Source: Mycetocola miduiensis (GTDB lineage Bacteria > Actinomycetota > Actinomycetes > Actinomycetales > Microbacteriaceae). From it: a DNA stretch of 64,000 nt. Made by a program: the position numbers and the translations under genes. The notes beneath the pieces were generated by a model that was given only the letters and a program-made list of their open reading frames with translations, was not told the DNA's origin and ran no database searches. Numbering within the stretch: position 1 is the stretch's first letter; every line of letters starts with the position of its first letter. Positions 16,747 to 24,334 of the stretch are shown here, piece by piece. The DNA is taken from the NCBI RefSeq assembly GCF_900115155.1, contig NZ_FOVM01000001.1:434001-498000 (forward strand). Direction: 5' to 3'.

Positions 16747-16890
16747 GGATGCCGGCGACGTGCTGGGCGCGAACGGCATCCTGATGGACGCCTTCTACAC
16801 GGATGTCCGCAGTGACCTGGCAGCATGGCGCGAGTCCCGCGGTCTTCCGGCCGACCCGATGGCCGCGTATGCGGCATCCGGGTGCCAGCG
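16747..16890 (+). pseudogene. Possible gene remnant, coding-like but no family recognised
   Basis: Within the 450-base gap after the MFS gene, one forward frame has strong coding character: G/C-rich third positions and a plausible amphipathic sequence (GANGILMDAFYTDVRSDLAA, then WRESRGLPADPMAAYAASG). The open frame runs further (16724-17041), but beyond about 16890 the composition becomes that of repeats and the frame is no longer coding-like. No ribosome-binding site or good start is visible. I read it as the leftover of a decayed gene and cannot name the parent family. Chance coding-like composition is the alternative, since GC-rich spacers often mimic it. Confidence 0.3.
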
Positions 16891-16966
16891 GAGAATCGCC
16901 GAGGAGCGCGTCGGCGGGCAGCAGGCTGGCTGGGGCGCCCGACGACTGGAGCGCGGGGAAGCACTC

Positions 16967-17028
16967 GCGCGGGTGTTTCAGCCGTACGCGGGTGAAAAGT
17001 CGCCCGCGCAGGGCCGAAATACCCGCGC
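16967..17028. repeat. Family A nested palindrome, full copy
   Basis: Outer arms GCGCGGGTGTTTCAGCC and GGCCGAAATACCCGCGC match at 15 of 17 positions when one is reversed. Inside is a second pair, CGCGGGTG and CCCGCGC. The total of 62 bp could form a two-level stem. It lies in a gap with no intact gene. Confidence 0.7.
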
Positions 17029-17065
17029 GATGCCCCAGTGAGAAGCGCCAGGGCGGCGTCGCGGC

Positions 17066-17155
17066 TTCCACTGATCGGCAAGGCGGATCACCAGGCCTTC
17101 ACTGGTCGAGGCGAGATCATCAGGCCTTCCACTGATCGAAGGGAGTTCACCAGCC
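17066..17155. repeat. Three tandem 29-32 bp repeats
   Basis: Three consecutive units each contain TTCCACTGATCG or TTCACTGGTCGA at the start and TCACCAGGCC or a close variant at the end, beginning near 17066, 17098 and 17127. The last unit runs into the 3' end of the minus-strand gene at 17147. Confidence 0.65.
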
Positions 17156-17779
17156 AAGGCTTTCGATAACCGGTGCGATGGCAGCGGCGAAGCCCGCCCG
17201 GTCGCGGCGAAGACGGGAACTCACGAGGTATCGCGTCGGTGTCACCGGCCACAGACCGGATGTCGCGAACGGCAAGACCTCGAGTTGCAGTCGAAATGGG
17301 AGTGCCCGAGTTCCCTTGCAGCGCTCCGTCGTGATCACTAATTCACTCATGGTCAGATCCGAGTCTCGAGCTTCGCCGAGTTCGGCCCGAGCACGAAGCC
17401 GCACGTCACGCTGGTAGGCAGCAACATCCAGCCAATGGTGAGTAAGAAAATCCTGCAGCTTCTGCCCCGGCGGAAGGCCTGGACCGCTGGTGCCGACGGG
17501 ATTGCTGGATGCGCCCGAGCCGCCAAAGCCGCCGGAGCGGAACGACACCCCTTCATACGCAGCAACATCAGCCAGCCACCACCGATTCCATTCCGACGCG
17601 AGATCGTGGACGTGCCGCCGCGGAATCCCCTCGAGGGTCTCGATGTGGCCGAGTACAGGTAGGTTGCGTTCGTCGAATCGATGGAGCCCCAGGAGCTCCC
17701 GCACAATCAGCAGCGGGGCCAGTGTGCTGTCATCCTCCTCGTAAACTGCCCAGGAGTCGGCAGCTGCCCCGTCATACAT
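17147..17779 (-). CDS. Hypothetical protein, 210 residues
   Basis: I recognise no family. The protein is soluble, with no signal peptide or membrane segment. The N-terminal 60 residues are acidic and tryptophan-containing (DSWAVYEEDD, LIVRELLGLHRFDE). A flexible Gly/Ser/Pro stretch lies near residues 83-103 (SGGFGGSGASSNPVGTSG). The C-terminal part carries arginine-rich and hydrophobic segments (RYLVSSRLRRDRAGFAAAIA). Codon usage is slightly less GC-biased than in the neighbours, and the gene stands alone between repeat-rich DNA and the hydrolase gene. The ATG at 17779 has no obvious ribosome-binding site. It looks like a real, rapidly evolving gene, possibly acquired. Confidence 0.55.
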   Translation of the reverse strand: MYDGAAADSWAVYEEDDSTLAPLLIVRELLGLHRFDERNLPVLGHIETLEGIPRRHVHDLASEWNRWWLADVAAYEGVSFRSGGFGGSGASSNPVGTSGPGLPPGQKLQDFLTHHWLDVAAYQRDVRLRARAELGEARDSDLTMSELVITTERCKGTRALPFRLQLEVLPFATSGLWPVTPTRYLVSSRLRRDRAGFAAAIAPVIESLGW

Positions 17780-17831
17780 TCGCGTTCACGGCGGGAGACC
17801 GTGCGCTCACGCCGACGATGAAAGGCATCCG

Positions 17832-18410
17832 TCACCCGACACGATCAAGGAACGCGAGGACCCGCTCAGTGAGCAGCGCCGCCGCAGCCTCGTCGTACGA
17901 CGGCAAACTGCTGTCGGCAAACAGGTGCTGATCTCCCGGGTAGAGGTACAGTTCGCCATCGTCCGCCGACTCGACCAGCTCACGGGCAGCATCGATATCG
18001 CCCGAATCCACGAACTCCGGGTCACCGTCCATGCTGTGGATCTGCACCGGCACGGCTTTCGGCCAGGAGCTTCCGAACTCCGTGACGGGCACGCACCCAT
18101 GCAAAAAGAGCGCCGCCCGCGACCCTTCCCGCGTCTGGGCGAGCAGCTGCGCCGGCATCACACCGAGCGAGAAGCCGCCGTATACCAGGTCGTTCGGCAA
18201 CCCCTCAGCCGCCGCGCGACCTCGCTCCAGGACTGTGGCGAATCCCATCGACCGCACGTACGCCATGCCGTCGTCGAGTTCCTCGAAGGTGTGGCCGTCG
18301 TAGAGATCGGGCAGGTGGACCACGTGCCCGGCATCCGTCAACGTGTCGCCGAACGCCCTCACCCCGTCGGTCAGGCCCTGGGCGTGGTGGAACAGCAGGA
18401 TCTCAGCCAT
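17832..18410 (-). CDS. Dienelactone-hydrolase-family protein
   Basis: A 192-residue alpha/beta hydrolase. It opens with LLFHHAQGLTDG (oxyanion region) and PDLYDGHTFEEL, both typical of the dienelactone hydrolase family. The nucleophile elbow is YGGFSLGVMPAQ, which has serine where classical dienelactone hydrolases have cysteine. The acid (SMDGDPEFVDSGD) and histidine (YPGDQHLFAD) are in place. Many actinobacterial paralogues of this small type exist with unknown substrate. The ATG at 18410 is preceded by AAAGG; an upstream in-frame extension exists but is not supported. It is a single gene, divergent from the DeoR regulator. Confidence 0.82.
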   Translation of the reverse strand: MAEILLFHHAQGLTDGVRAFGDTLTDAGHVVHLPDLYDGHTFEELDDGMAYVRSMGFATVLERGRAAAEGLPNDLVYGGFSLGVMPAQLLAQTREGSRAALFLHGCVPVTEFGSSWPKAVPVQIHSMDGDPEFVDSGDIDAARELVESADDGELYLYPGDQHLFADSSLPSYDEAAAALLTERVLAFLDRVG

Positions 18411-18651
18411 CGTCGACCTTTCGAGTCGTGCCCGTTCGGGCTCACTCTGACCGATTATGGACTGCCTGACCGAAGGCCGGAAGGGGCACGGGATGCCGGC
18501 TAAGCGTTCGAGGAGACGAGCACGAGGCCACACCACCGAGGACCGCGATGGTGACCGCTGGGGGCGCCGTCCCATTTGCGGCGGTCCCAAGCACTACGGC
18601 GAGGACCATCACACAGCGCGATAGCATTTCAGGCGAAGCGAGGAGCAGCGA

Positions 18652-19413
18652 ATGGCTACGACGTCGACCGTAGATGCGGAGTCGCGTCGGGAGCGCCTGC
18701 TCGAAATCCTCGACACCGACGGCATCATCCGTCTGGAAGCGGCCGCCGAGCGGCTCGGCGTCTCACCGATGACGGTGCGGCGCGACCTGGCCGACCTGGA
18801 AAACGATGGGCGACTTCGCCGGGTTCGGGGCGGCGCAGTGCCGTCGCTTCGCCCCCGGTCGTTCGTCGAGCGGATGTCGACGCGCGCAGAGGCGAAGCTC
18901 GTCATCGCCGAGAAGGCTGGCGCCCTCGTGCCGGCTTCGGGAGCCGCCGCGTTCGACGCATCCTCAACCGTCGGCACCCTGCTGTCCCGGCTGGACGGAG
19001 CATCCGATCTCTCGATCGCGACGAATTCCTTCGAGAACTTCCAGGCGGCGCGGCGGCTGCAGGGCGTGACAGCGCTCCTCGTCGGTGGCGAAGCGGAGGA
19101 GCGGACAGACAGCTTCGTCGGCTTGCTCGCGTGCCAGGCCGCGGGGTCGCTCCACTATTCGCGGTTCTTCACCTCGTGCGCGGCTGCCGATCCGGTTCGC
19201 GGAACAAGCGAAGTGACCCTCGCCGAGACGCAGGTGAAGCTGGCGTTCGTCGCGGCGGCGGACGAAACCGTGCTGCTCATCGACTCGACGAAACTCGGAC
19301 AGCGCGCACTCGCGCGGGCGCTGGACTGGGACCGGATTTCGCTCATGGTGACGGAGCTTGACCCGGGAGACGAGCGCCTGGACGCCTACCGGGATCTCAC
19401 CGAACTGCTCTGA
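18652..19413 (+). CDS. DeoR-family transcriptional regulator
   Basis: A sugar-responsive repressor of 253 residues. The N-terminal helix-turn-helix (RLEAAAERLGVSPMTVRRDL, about residues 25-45) and the following LRRVRGGAV are signature DeoR sequences. The C-terminal sensor domain has ASSTVGTLLSRL and a late DSTKLG motif used to bind phosphorylated sugars. GAGGAG before the ATG is a good ribosome-binding site. It lies 104 bases upstream of the bifunctional rhamnulose-phosphate aldolase gene on the same strand, whose promoter has a TTAC-N5-GTAA palindrome, so that gene is the likely target, with rhamnulose or lactaldehyde phosphate type metabolites as candidate effectors. Confidence 0.9.
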   Translation: MATTSTVDAESRRERLLEILDTDGIIRLEAAAERLGVSPMTVRRDLADLENDGRLRRVRGGAVPSLRPRSFVERMSTRAEAKLVIAEKAGALVPASGAAAFDASSTVGTLLSRLDGASDLSIATNSFENFQAARRLQGVTALLVGGEAEERTDSFVGLLACQAAGSLHYSRFFTSCAAADPVRGTSEVTLAETQVKLAFVAAADETVLLIDSTKLGQRALARALDWDRISLMVTELDPGDERLDAYRDLTELL

Positions 19414-19449
19414 CCGCGTTCACAGCCACTCTTTGTCCCACCGGAGTTC

Positions 19450-19484
19450 TTGACGCAGACACCCCTCGGTGTTACTTTCTGTAA
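19450..19484 (+). promoter_or_regulatory. Promoter and overlapping palindrome before the aldolase/dehydrogenase gene
   Basis: TTGACG (19450-19455), 17-base spacer, TACTTT (19473-19478). The palindrome TTAC-TTTCT-GTAA (19472-19484) covers the -10 and is a candidate DeoR operator. Confidence 0.5.
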
Positions 19485-19517
19485 TAGTGCACACAAACTA
19501 ACAGAGAGAGGCGCTTC

Positions 19518-21554
19518 GTGACCGAGAAGACCGTGGCGGACTTGATCGCGCGCAGCAACAGGCTCGGAGCTGACCCGAAGAACACCAACTACGCCGGAGG
19601 GAACACCTCAGCCAAAGGTGTCGGAACGGATCCTGCCACCGGCGGCGACGTAGAGCTCCTCTGGGTGAAAGGCTCAGGTGGCGACCTCGGCACCCTCACT
19701 GAGTCGGGCCTCGCCGTGCTGCGGCTCGACCGGATGCGCGCCCTACAGAACGTGTACCCCGGCGTCGATCGCGAAGACGAGATGGTCGCCTCCTTCGATT
19801 ACACCCTGCACGGTAAGGGTGGTGCCGCACCGTCGATCGACACCGCGATGCACGGCCTCGTCGACGCCGCGCACGTCGATCACCTTCACCCCGACTCGGG
19901 AATCGCGATCGCGACCGCCGCAGACGGTGAAGAGCTCACGAAAACAATCTTCGGCGACAAAGTCGTCTGGGTTCCGTGGCGTCGCCCCGGCTTCCAGCTC
20001 GGTCTGGACATCGCCGCCATCAAGCGCGCGAACCCGGATGCCATCGGCTGCATCCTCGGCGGGCACGGCATCACCGCGTGGGGCGACACCAGCGTCCAGA
20101 GCGAGAAGAACTCTCTCTGGATCATCGACACCGCCGCCGAGTACATCGCTGCACACTCGCGCCCCGAACCGTTCGGGCCTGCACTCGACGGCTACGGAGC
20201 CCTTGCCGAGGCGGAACGCCGGGCCAAGGCTGCCGCCCTCGCCCCGACCCTCCGCGGACTGGTTTCCACCGACAAGCCGCAGGTCGGCCACTTCACCGAC
20301 GACCCTGCCGTGCTCGACTTCCTGGCCAGCGCCGAGCACCCGCGCCTCGCCGCCCTCGGCACGAGCTGCCCCGACCACTTCCTCCGCACCAAGGTGAAGC
20401 CGCTTCTCGTCGACCTGCCAGCATCCGCGTCGGTGGAAGAGACGATCGAGCGACTGCGGACCCTGCACGAGGAGTACCGCGCCGACTACATCGCCTACTA
20501 CGAGCGCAACGCGACAGCCGGTTCCCCCGCAATGCGGGGCGCCGACCCCCTCATCGTGCTCGTGCCCGGTGTGGGCATGTTCAGTTACGGAGCGAACAAG
20601 CAGACCGCCCGCGTCGCCGGGGAGTTCTACTTCAACGCCATTTCCGTCATGCGCGGGGCCGAGGGACTGTCGACGTATGCGCCGATCGATGAAGTGGAGA
20701 AGTTCCGCATCGAGTACTGGGCGCTCGAAGAGGCCAAGCTGCAGCGCATGCCGAAGCCGAAACCGCTCGCCGCGCGCATCGCCCTCGTGACGGGCGCGGC
20801 ATCCGGAATCGGCAAGGCCATCGCCACCCGGCTCGCCGCCGAGGGAGCGTGCGTCGTCATCGCCGACCTCTCGCTCGAGAAGGCGCAGGAGGCCGCGGCT
20901 GAGATCGGCAACACGGATATCGCGATCGGCGTCGCCGCGGATGTCTCCAGCGTGAAGGCGGTTCAGTTTGCGATCGACGCCGCCGTGCTCGCGTTCGGCG
21001 GTCTCGACCTCGTCGTGAACAACGCGGGGCTTTCGCTGTCGAAGTCGCTGCTCGAAACCTCCGAAGCCGACTGGGATTTGCAGCACGACGTCATGGCGAA
21101 GGGCTCGTTCCTCGTCTCGAAAGCCGCCGCTCGCGTGCTCATCGACCAGGAACTCGGCGGGGACATCATCTACATCTCGTCGAAGAACTCCGTCTTCGCC
21201 GGGCCGAACAACATCGCGTATTCGGCGACGAAAGCCGACCAGGCGCACCAGGTGCGGTTGCTCGCGGCCGAGCTCGGTGAATACGGCGTGAAGGTGAACG
21301 GCATCAACCCCGACGGCGTCGTGCGCGGCTCGGGTATTTTCGCCTCTGGGTGGGGTGCGAACCGCGCCAAAACCTACGGCATCGACGAGCAGGACCTCGG
21401 CAAGTTCTATGCCCAGCGCACGATTCTCAAGCGCGAGGTCGTGCCCGAGAACGTCGCCAACGCGGTGTTCGTGCTCTGCACGAGTGACCTCTCACACACG
21501 ACCGGCCTGCACATCCCTGTCGACGCGGGCGTGGCGGCCGCGTTCCTGCGATGA
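19518..21554 (+). CDS. Bifunctional rhamnulose-1-phosphate aldolase / short-chain (lactaldehyde) dehydrogenase
   Basis: A two-domain fusion of 678 residues known from bacteria that use L-rhamnose (RhaD-type aldolase plus dehydrogenase, sometimes RhaEW). Residues 1-415 form the class II aldolase domain, with the zinc-site motif HVDHLHPDSGIA. Residues 420-678 form an SDR dehydrogenase with the NAD motif VTGAASGIGKAIA and the catalytic YSATKADQ pair. The first step would split rhamnulose 1-phosphate into dihydroxyacetone phosphate and lactaldehyde, and the second would oxidise lactaldehyde. The GTG start has GAGAGAGG upstream. Rhamnose isomerase, kinase and transporter genes are absent from this window, which is unusual. 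The DeoR gene upstream is the probable regulator. Confidence 0.92.
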   Translation: MTEKTVADLIARSNRLGADPKNTNYAGGNTSAKGVGTDPATGGDVELLWVKGSGGDLGTLTESGLAVLRLDRMRALQNVYPGVDREDEMVASFDYTLHGKGGAAPSIDTAMHGLVDAAHVDHLHPDSGIAIATAADGEELTKTIFGDKVVWVPWRRPGFQLGLDIAAIKRANPDAIGCILGGHGITAWGDTSVQSEKNSLWIIDTAAEYIAAHSRPEPFGPALDGYGALAEAERRAKAAALAPTLRGLVSTDKPQVGHFTDDPAVLDFLASAEHPRLAALGTSCPDHFLRTKVKPLLVDLPASASVEETIERLRTLHEEYRADYIAYYERNATAGSPAMRGADPLIVLVPGVGMFSYGANKQTARVAGEFYFNAISVMRGAEGLSTYAPIDEVEKFRIEYWALEEAKLQRMPKPKPLAARIALVTGAASGIGKAIATRLAAEGACVVIADLSLEKAQEAAAEIGNTDIAIGVAADVSSVKAVQFAIDAAVLAFGGLDLVVNNAGLSLSKSLLETSEADWDLQHDVMAKGSFLVSKAAARVLIDQELGGDIIYISSKNSVFAGPNNIAYSATKADQAHQVRLLAAELGEYGVKVNGINPDGVVRGSGIFASGWGANRAKTYGIDEQDLGKFYAQRTILKREVVPENVANAVFVLCTSDLSHTTGLHIPVDAGVAAAFLR

Positions 21555-21568
21555 GCGACCCGGGCGTA

Positions 21569-21628
21569 GTCGTCCGCTCCGGACTGGATCGCGCGGTACG
21601 CCGCGTGATCTGGTCCGCAACGGGTGAG
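21569..21628. repeat. Family C nested palindrome, copy 1
   Basis: The inner arms GATCGCGCGG-TACG-CCGCGTGATC have one mismatch. Further out, GGAC pairs with GTCC, and the right arm GTCCGCAACGGGTGA is shared with the copies at 50161 and 52008. It lies 15 bases after the aldolase/dehydrogenase stop. Confidence 0.6.
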
Positions 21629-21749
21629 TTCGTGCGCGGGTTTGCACTGTGAGTGCCGCGACCGGCGCCGTCGCAGCCGTTGACCTCGGTGCGCCAGGGT
21701 CGCGACGTCGTTCGAACCCGTGAGGTTCGAGCCGCGCCGCCGGAACTGG

Positions 21750-21824
21750 GTCGCCCAGAGCGGCGTCGCCCAGAGCGGCGTCGCCCAGAACAGAGTCGCC
21801 CAGAGCGGCGTCGCCCAGAACAGA
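21750..21824. repeat. Five tandem 15-bp units
   Basis: GTCGCCCAGAGCGGC occurs at 21750, 21765 and 21795. The variant GTCGCCCAGAACAGA occurs at 21780 and 21810. The array is noncoding, just upstream of the VOC gene. The rest of the 307-base gap 21555-21860 holds the family C palindrome and a TCGAACC/GGTTCGA hairpin at 21712-21730. Confidence 0.8.
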
Positions 21825-21848
21825 GTCGCGGGGCCAGCGGGGGTGATT

Positions 21849-21854
21849 TAGGCT
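21849..21854 (+). promoter_or_regulatory. Putative -10 element of the VOC gene (leaderless)
   Basis: TAGGCT followed by six bases and ATG at 21861; no Shine-Dalgarno sequence. Confidence 0.45.
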
Positions 21855-21860
21855 CCCGCC

Positions 21861-22283
21861 ATGGACCAACGCATCAGTTTCATCACCCTCGCGGTGGCCG
21901 ACGTCGGCGCGAGCCGCTCTTTCTTCATCGACGGTCTGGGCTGGCACGAGAGCCTCTTCGCGCCAGGCGAGGTGCTCATGATCAAGGTCGCCGACCGGGT
22001 GGTTCTGTCACTGTGGGACCGCACCGAGTTCGAAAAAGAGGTGGGACCGATCGGCGCCGGCCCCGCACCGATCACACTCGCACACAATGTCGACCGGCCC
22101 GCCCGCGTCGACGAAGTGCTCCGGGAGGCGGTTGCGGCAGGCGCAACGCTCCGCTCGCCCGGCACACGACGCGAGTGGGGCGGCTACAGCGGCTATTTCC
22201 TCGACCCGGACGGCTACGCGTGGGAGGTGGCGTTCAACCCGGGCGAGATTGGGCGGGACCTCCTTCCCGAGGGCGGCTCCTGA
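21861..22283 (+). CDS. VOC-family protein (glyoxalase/bleomycin resistance fold)
   Basis: A 140-residue vicinal-oxygen-chelate protein. It has two beta-alpha-beta-beta-beta modules: FITLAVADVGASRSFFIDGLG at the start (in two strands) and the C-terminal GYSGYFLDPDGYAWEVAFNP, the classic second-module ending. Metal-binding positions are not obviously conserved at the first strand (isoleucine/threonine where a histidine is common), so the protein may bind rather than transform its ligand. The function is not defined by sequence. The start follows a TAGGCT hexamer directly. Confidence 0.85.
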   Translation: MDQRISFITLAVADVGASRSFFIDGLGWHESLFAPGEVLMIKVADRVVLSLWDRTEFEKEVGPIGAGPAPITLAHNVDRPARVDEVLREAVAAGATLRSPGTRREWGGYSGYFLDPDGYAWEVAFNPGEIGRDLLPEGGS

Positions 22284-22347
22284 CCTCGCGCCGCGACGCC
22301 GGTGCTCCGCGCCAGGTGCCGACGAGCGCAGCGACAGCGGCGATCGG

Positions 22348-22353
22348 TAGGCT
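22348..22353 (+). promoter_or_regulatory. Putative -10 element of the 2-hydroxyacid dehydrogenase gene (leaderless)
   Basis: TAGGCT followed by CGAACC and ATG at 22360. Confidence 0.45.
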
Positions 22354-22359
22354 CGAACC

Positions 22360-23280
22360 ATGACTGCTCCGATCATCGTCAGTGTTCCAGGCAAGGCCCT
22401 CCGTAAAGCCGTCGGCGAGATCGACGGCGTCGAGTTCGTCCAGTGGGACATGGAGGGGCCACCCCCGGTGGCTGAGATCGACATCGCGGTCCAGCCATAC
22501 ATGGGCGGCACTGCGAAGCTCGTGAACCTCGAGGGCGCTTCGGTGCGACTCGTGCAGAGCCAGTCCATCGGATACGACGGAGTCGACGACGCGCTCCCCC
22601 AGGGGAAGGTCTTCGCCAACGCGTCGACCGTCCATGAAACCTCTACCGCCGAACTCACCCTCGCGCTCATCCTCGCTGCGCAGCGAGGCATCCCGGACTT
22701 CGTGCGCTCTGCCGGAGAGGGCCGCTGGGCACCCACCCGATACGAGAGCCTCGCCGACCGCACAGTGCTGCTGCTCGGCCACGGCGGTGTCGGCAAGGCG
22801 ATCGAGGAACGACTGATTCCGTTCGAGACGAACATCGTCCGCGTCGCCAGCCGAGCGCGAACCGACGAGCGTGGCCCGATCCACGGTCTTGACGAGCTGC
22901 CGGCCCTGCTGCCTGAGGCGGACATCGTCGTTGTCGGCGTCCCACTCACCGAGAGCACGACCGGGTTGGTCGACGAACAGTTCCTCGCCGCCCTGCACGA
23001 CGACGCCCTTGTGGTCAACATCGCGCGTGGCGCTGTCGCAGACACGGATGCCATCCTGCGGCACGCCCAGTCCGGCCGGCTGCGGTTCGCCCTCGACGTC
23101 ACCGAGCCGGAACCGCTGCCCGACGGGCATCCGCTCTTCGCCCTTCCCAATGTGCTGATCAGCCCGCACGTCGGTGGCGCGTCGACAGCGATGATGCCGC
23201 GAATGGCCCGGCTGTTGCGAACGCAGATCGAGCGGATGCAGCAGGGCGACGAGCCGGTGAACGTGGTGCTCCGCACGTAA
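22360..23280 (+). CDS. D-2-hydroxyacid dehydrogenase family protein
   Basis: An NAD(P)-dependent dehydrogenase of 306 residues. The cofactor motif is LLGHGGVGKAIEERL, a variant of GxGxxG. The catalytic arginine is in VVNIARGAVADTDA, the glutamate in VTEPEPLPDGHPL, and the histidine in LISPHVGGAS. It is shorter than the usual 310-330 residues, mainly in the N-terminal substrate domain, so it may act on a small hydroxyacid such as glyoxylate, lactate or phosphoglycerate-like acids; the substrate is not determinable. It is followed by a family B palindrome and then the lactate operon; no co-transcription with the latter is expected. Confidence 0.9.
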   Translation: MTAPIIVSVPGKALRKAVGEIDGVEFVQWDMEGPPPVAEIDIAVQPYMGGTAKLVNLEGASVRLVQSQSIGYDGVDDALPQGKVFANASTVHETSTAELTLALILAAQRGIPDFVRSAGEGRWAPTRYESLADRTVLLLGHGGVGKAIEERLIPFETNIVRVASRARTDERGPIHGLDELPALLPEADIVVVGVPLTESTTGLVDEQFLAALHDDALVVNIARGAVADTDAILRHAQSGRLRFALDVTEPEPLPDGHPLFALPNVLISPHVGGASTAMMPRMARLLRTQIERMQQGDEPVNVVLRT

Positions 23281-23300
23281 CCCCGCAGCACCCCTGCTGC

Positions 23301-23457
23301 GCATAACTCCGCCAAAGCGCGGACCTCCGCCGCCCGCTGTCACCGACCACTGCGCATAACTCCGCCAAACGGGCGCCGTGTGCCGCCCGTACCGCCGGGA
23401 ACCCGCGGCACACCGCTCCCGGCAGTCGCACCGCCGCCCGAAGAGGCGGAGTTGTGC
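23301..23457. repeat. Family B inverted repeat, copy 1 (two left arms, one right arm)
   Basis: GCATAACTCCGCCA occurs at 23301-23314 and again at 23354-23367. The complementary GGCGGAGTTGTGC lies at 23445-23457. The interior is GC-rich with smaller palindromes. It sits after the 2-hydroxyacid dehydrogenase stop and before the lldR promoter. Confidence 0.75.
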
Positions 23458-23491
23458 ACACCCTGTGCCAGCCGCCCAACGACGTGTATCG

Positions 23492-23504
23492 TATGGTCTG
23501 ACCA
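23492..23504 (+). promoter_or_regulatory. GntR/FadR-type operator at the lldR promoter
   Basis: TGGTCTGACCA (23494-23504) is a perfect 11-bp palindrome of the TNGTNNNACNA class bound by FadR-subfamily regulators such as LldR. It overlaps a TATGGT -10-like hexamer (23492-23497). Confidence 0.7.
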
Positions 23505-23522
23505 CAGCGAAGGAGGCGCAGC

Positions 23523-24284
23523 ATGACGAACGAACCCCGCGCGTGGCAGGTCGTCCTCGAATCGATCGAGCGGGAGCTGCTCGACGGACGGTTGCGTCCC
23601 GGCGACCACCTCCCCGGCGAACGCGCCTTGTCGACCGAGCTCGGGGTCGGCCGCTCCAGCGTGCGCGAGGCGCTCCGAGTACTCGAGGTCCTCGGACTCA
23701 TCCGCACCGCGACCGGCTCCGGACCCAACGCAGGCGCGATCATCGTCGCCCTGCCAGGCGGAGGCATGTCGGCCCTCATGCGCCTTCAGGTGGCTGCGAC
23801 CGGATTCGCGGTGGCCGACATCGTGAAAACCCGCCTCGTTCTTGAAACAGCCGTCGCCGCCGACCTTGCCGAAGCATCCCCGCGCCCGCGGCTCACGGCA
23901 TCCGCCGACCTGCTCGACGTGATGGAGTCGCGCACGTTCGGCGAGGCGGAGTTCCTCGCGCTCGACGCTCAATTCCACCTGACGCTCGCCGAAGCATCCG
24001 GCAACCAGGTCATCGCGGCCACGATGGCCGGGCTGCGGAGCTCGATCGAGAACTACGTAAGGCAGGGCGCCGCGAGCCTGCCGTCCTGGACCGACACCTC
24101 GACCCGTCTGATGCGCGAACACCGCGACATCCTCGCCGCCATCGAGTCCGGCGATGCGGCGAGCGCCCGCGCCACCGTCCACGCCCACATCTCCGGCTAC
24201 TACGCCGAAACCCAGCTGCCTACCTCTCCCCAAGTGCCCGAGACACCGAGAAGGGTTGCGGATGTCGCTCTCCCAGGCGCGTGA
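23523..24284 (+). CDS. lldR: GntR/FadR-family regulator of lactate use
   Basis: A 253-residue FadR-subfamily repressor. The winged helix ([20 protein letters not shown], about residues 37-56) and an FCD-type all-alpha ligand domain with metal-binding histidines ([16 protein letters not shown] and a later HAHISGYY) are clear. It is translationally coupled or nearly so to a lactate dehydrogenase gene, and a textbook GntR palindrome covers its own promoter, so autoregulation and L-lactate response are strongly suggested. AGGAGG lies seven bases before the ATG. The name LldR rests on context and family, since FadR-type regulators of glycolate and other acids look alike. Confidence 0.85.
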   Translation: MTNEPRAWQVVLESIERELLDGRLRPGDHLPGERALSTELGVGRSSVREALRVLEVLGLIRTATGSGPNAGAIIVALPGGGMSALMRLQVAATGFAVADIVKTRLVLETAVAADLAEASPRPRLTASADLLDVMESRTFGEAEFLALDAQFHLTLAEASGNQVIAATMAGLRSSIENYVRQGAASLPSWTDTSTRLMREHRDILAAIESGDAASARATVHAHISGYYAETQLPTSPQVPETPRRVADVALPGA

Positions 24285-24334
24285 GCGACCTTTTTCGGCA
24301 TCTCGAGCCCGCCACCAGCACAGAAAGACACCTC

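Noticed and set aside
17066-17155. Possible CRISPR-like repeats
   Set aside because: Only three adjacent units, with no unique spacers, no dyad in the unit and no cas genes nearby.
18442-18627. Hydrophobic 61-codon minus-strand frame between the hydrolase and DeoR genes
   Set aside because: It has one plausible membrane segment, but no ribosome-binding site or family, and the gap holds the DeoR promoter; support is too weak for a gene call.
19743-21248. A 501-codon open frame opposite the aldolase/dehydrogenase
   Set aside because: Fully antisense to a recognised enzyme; its composition mirrors the real gene and has no motif.
21711-21731. TTCGAACC-CGTGA-GGTTCGA, reminiscent of a tRNA T-arm
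   Set aside because: No acceptor, D- or anticodon-arm partner lies at the right distance on either strand; it is a simple hairpin.
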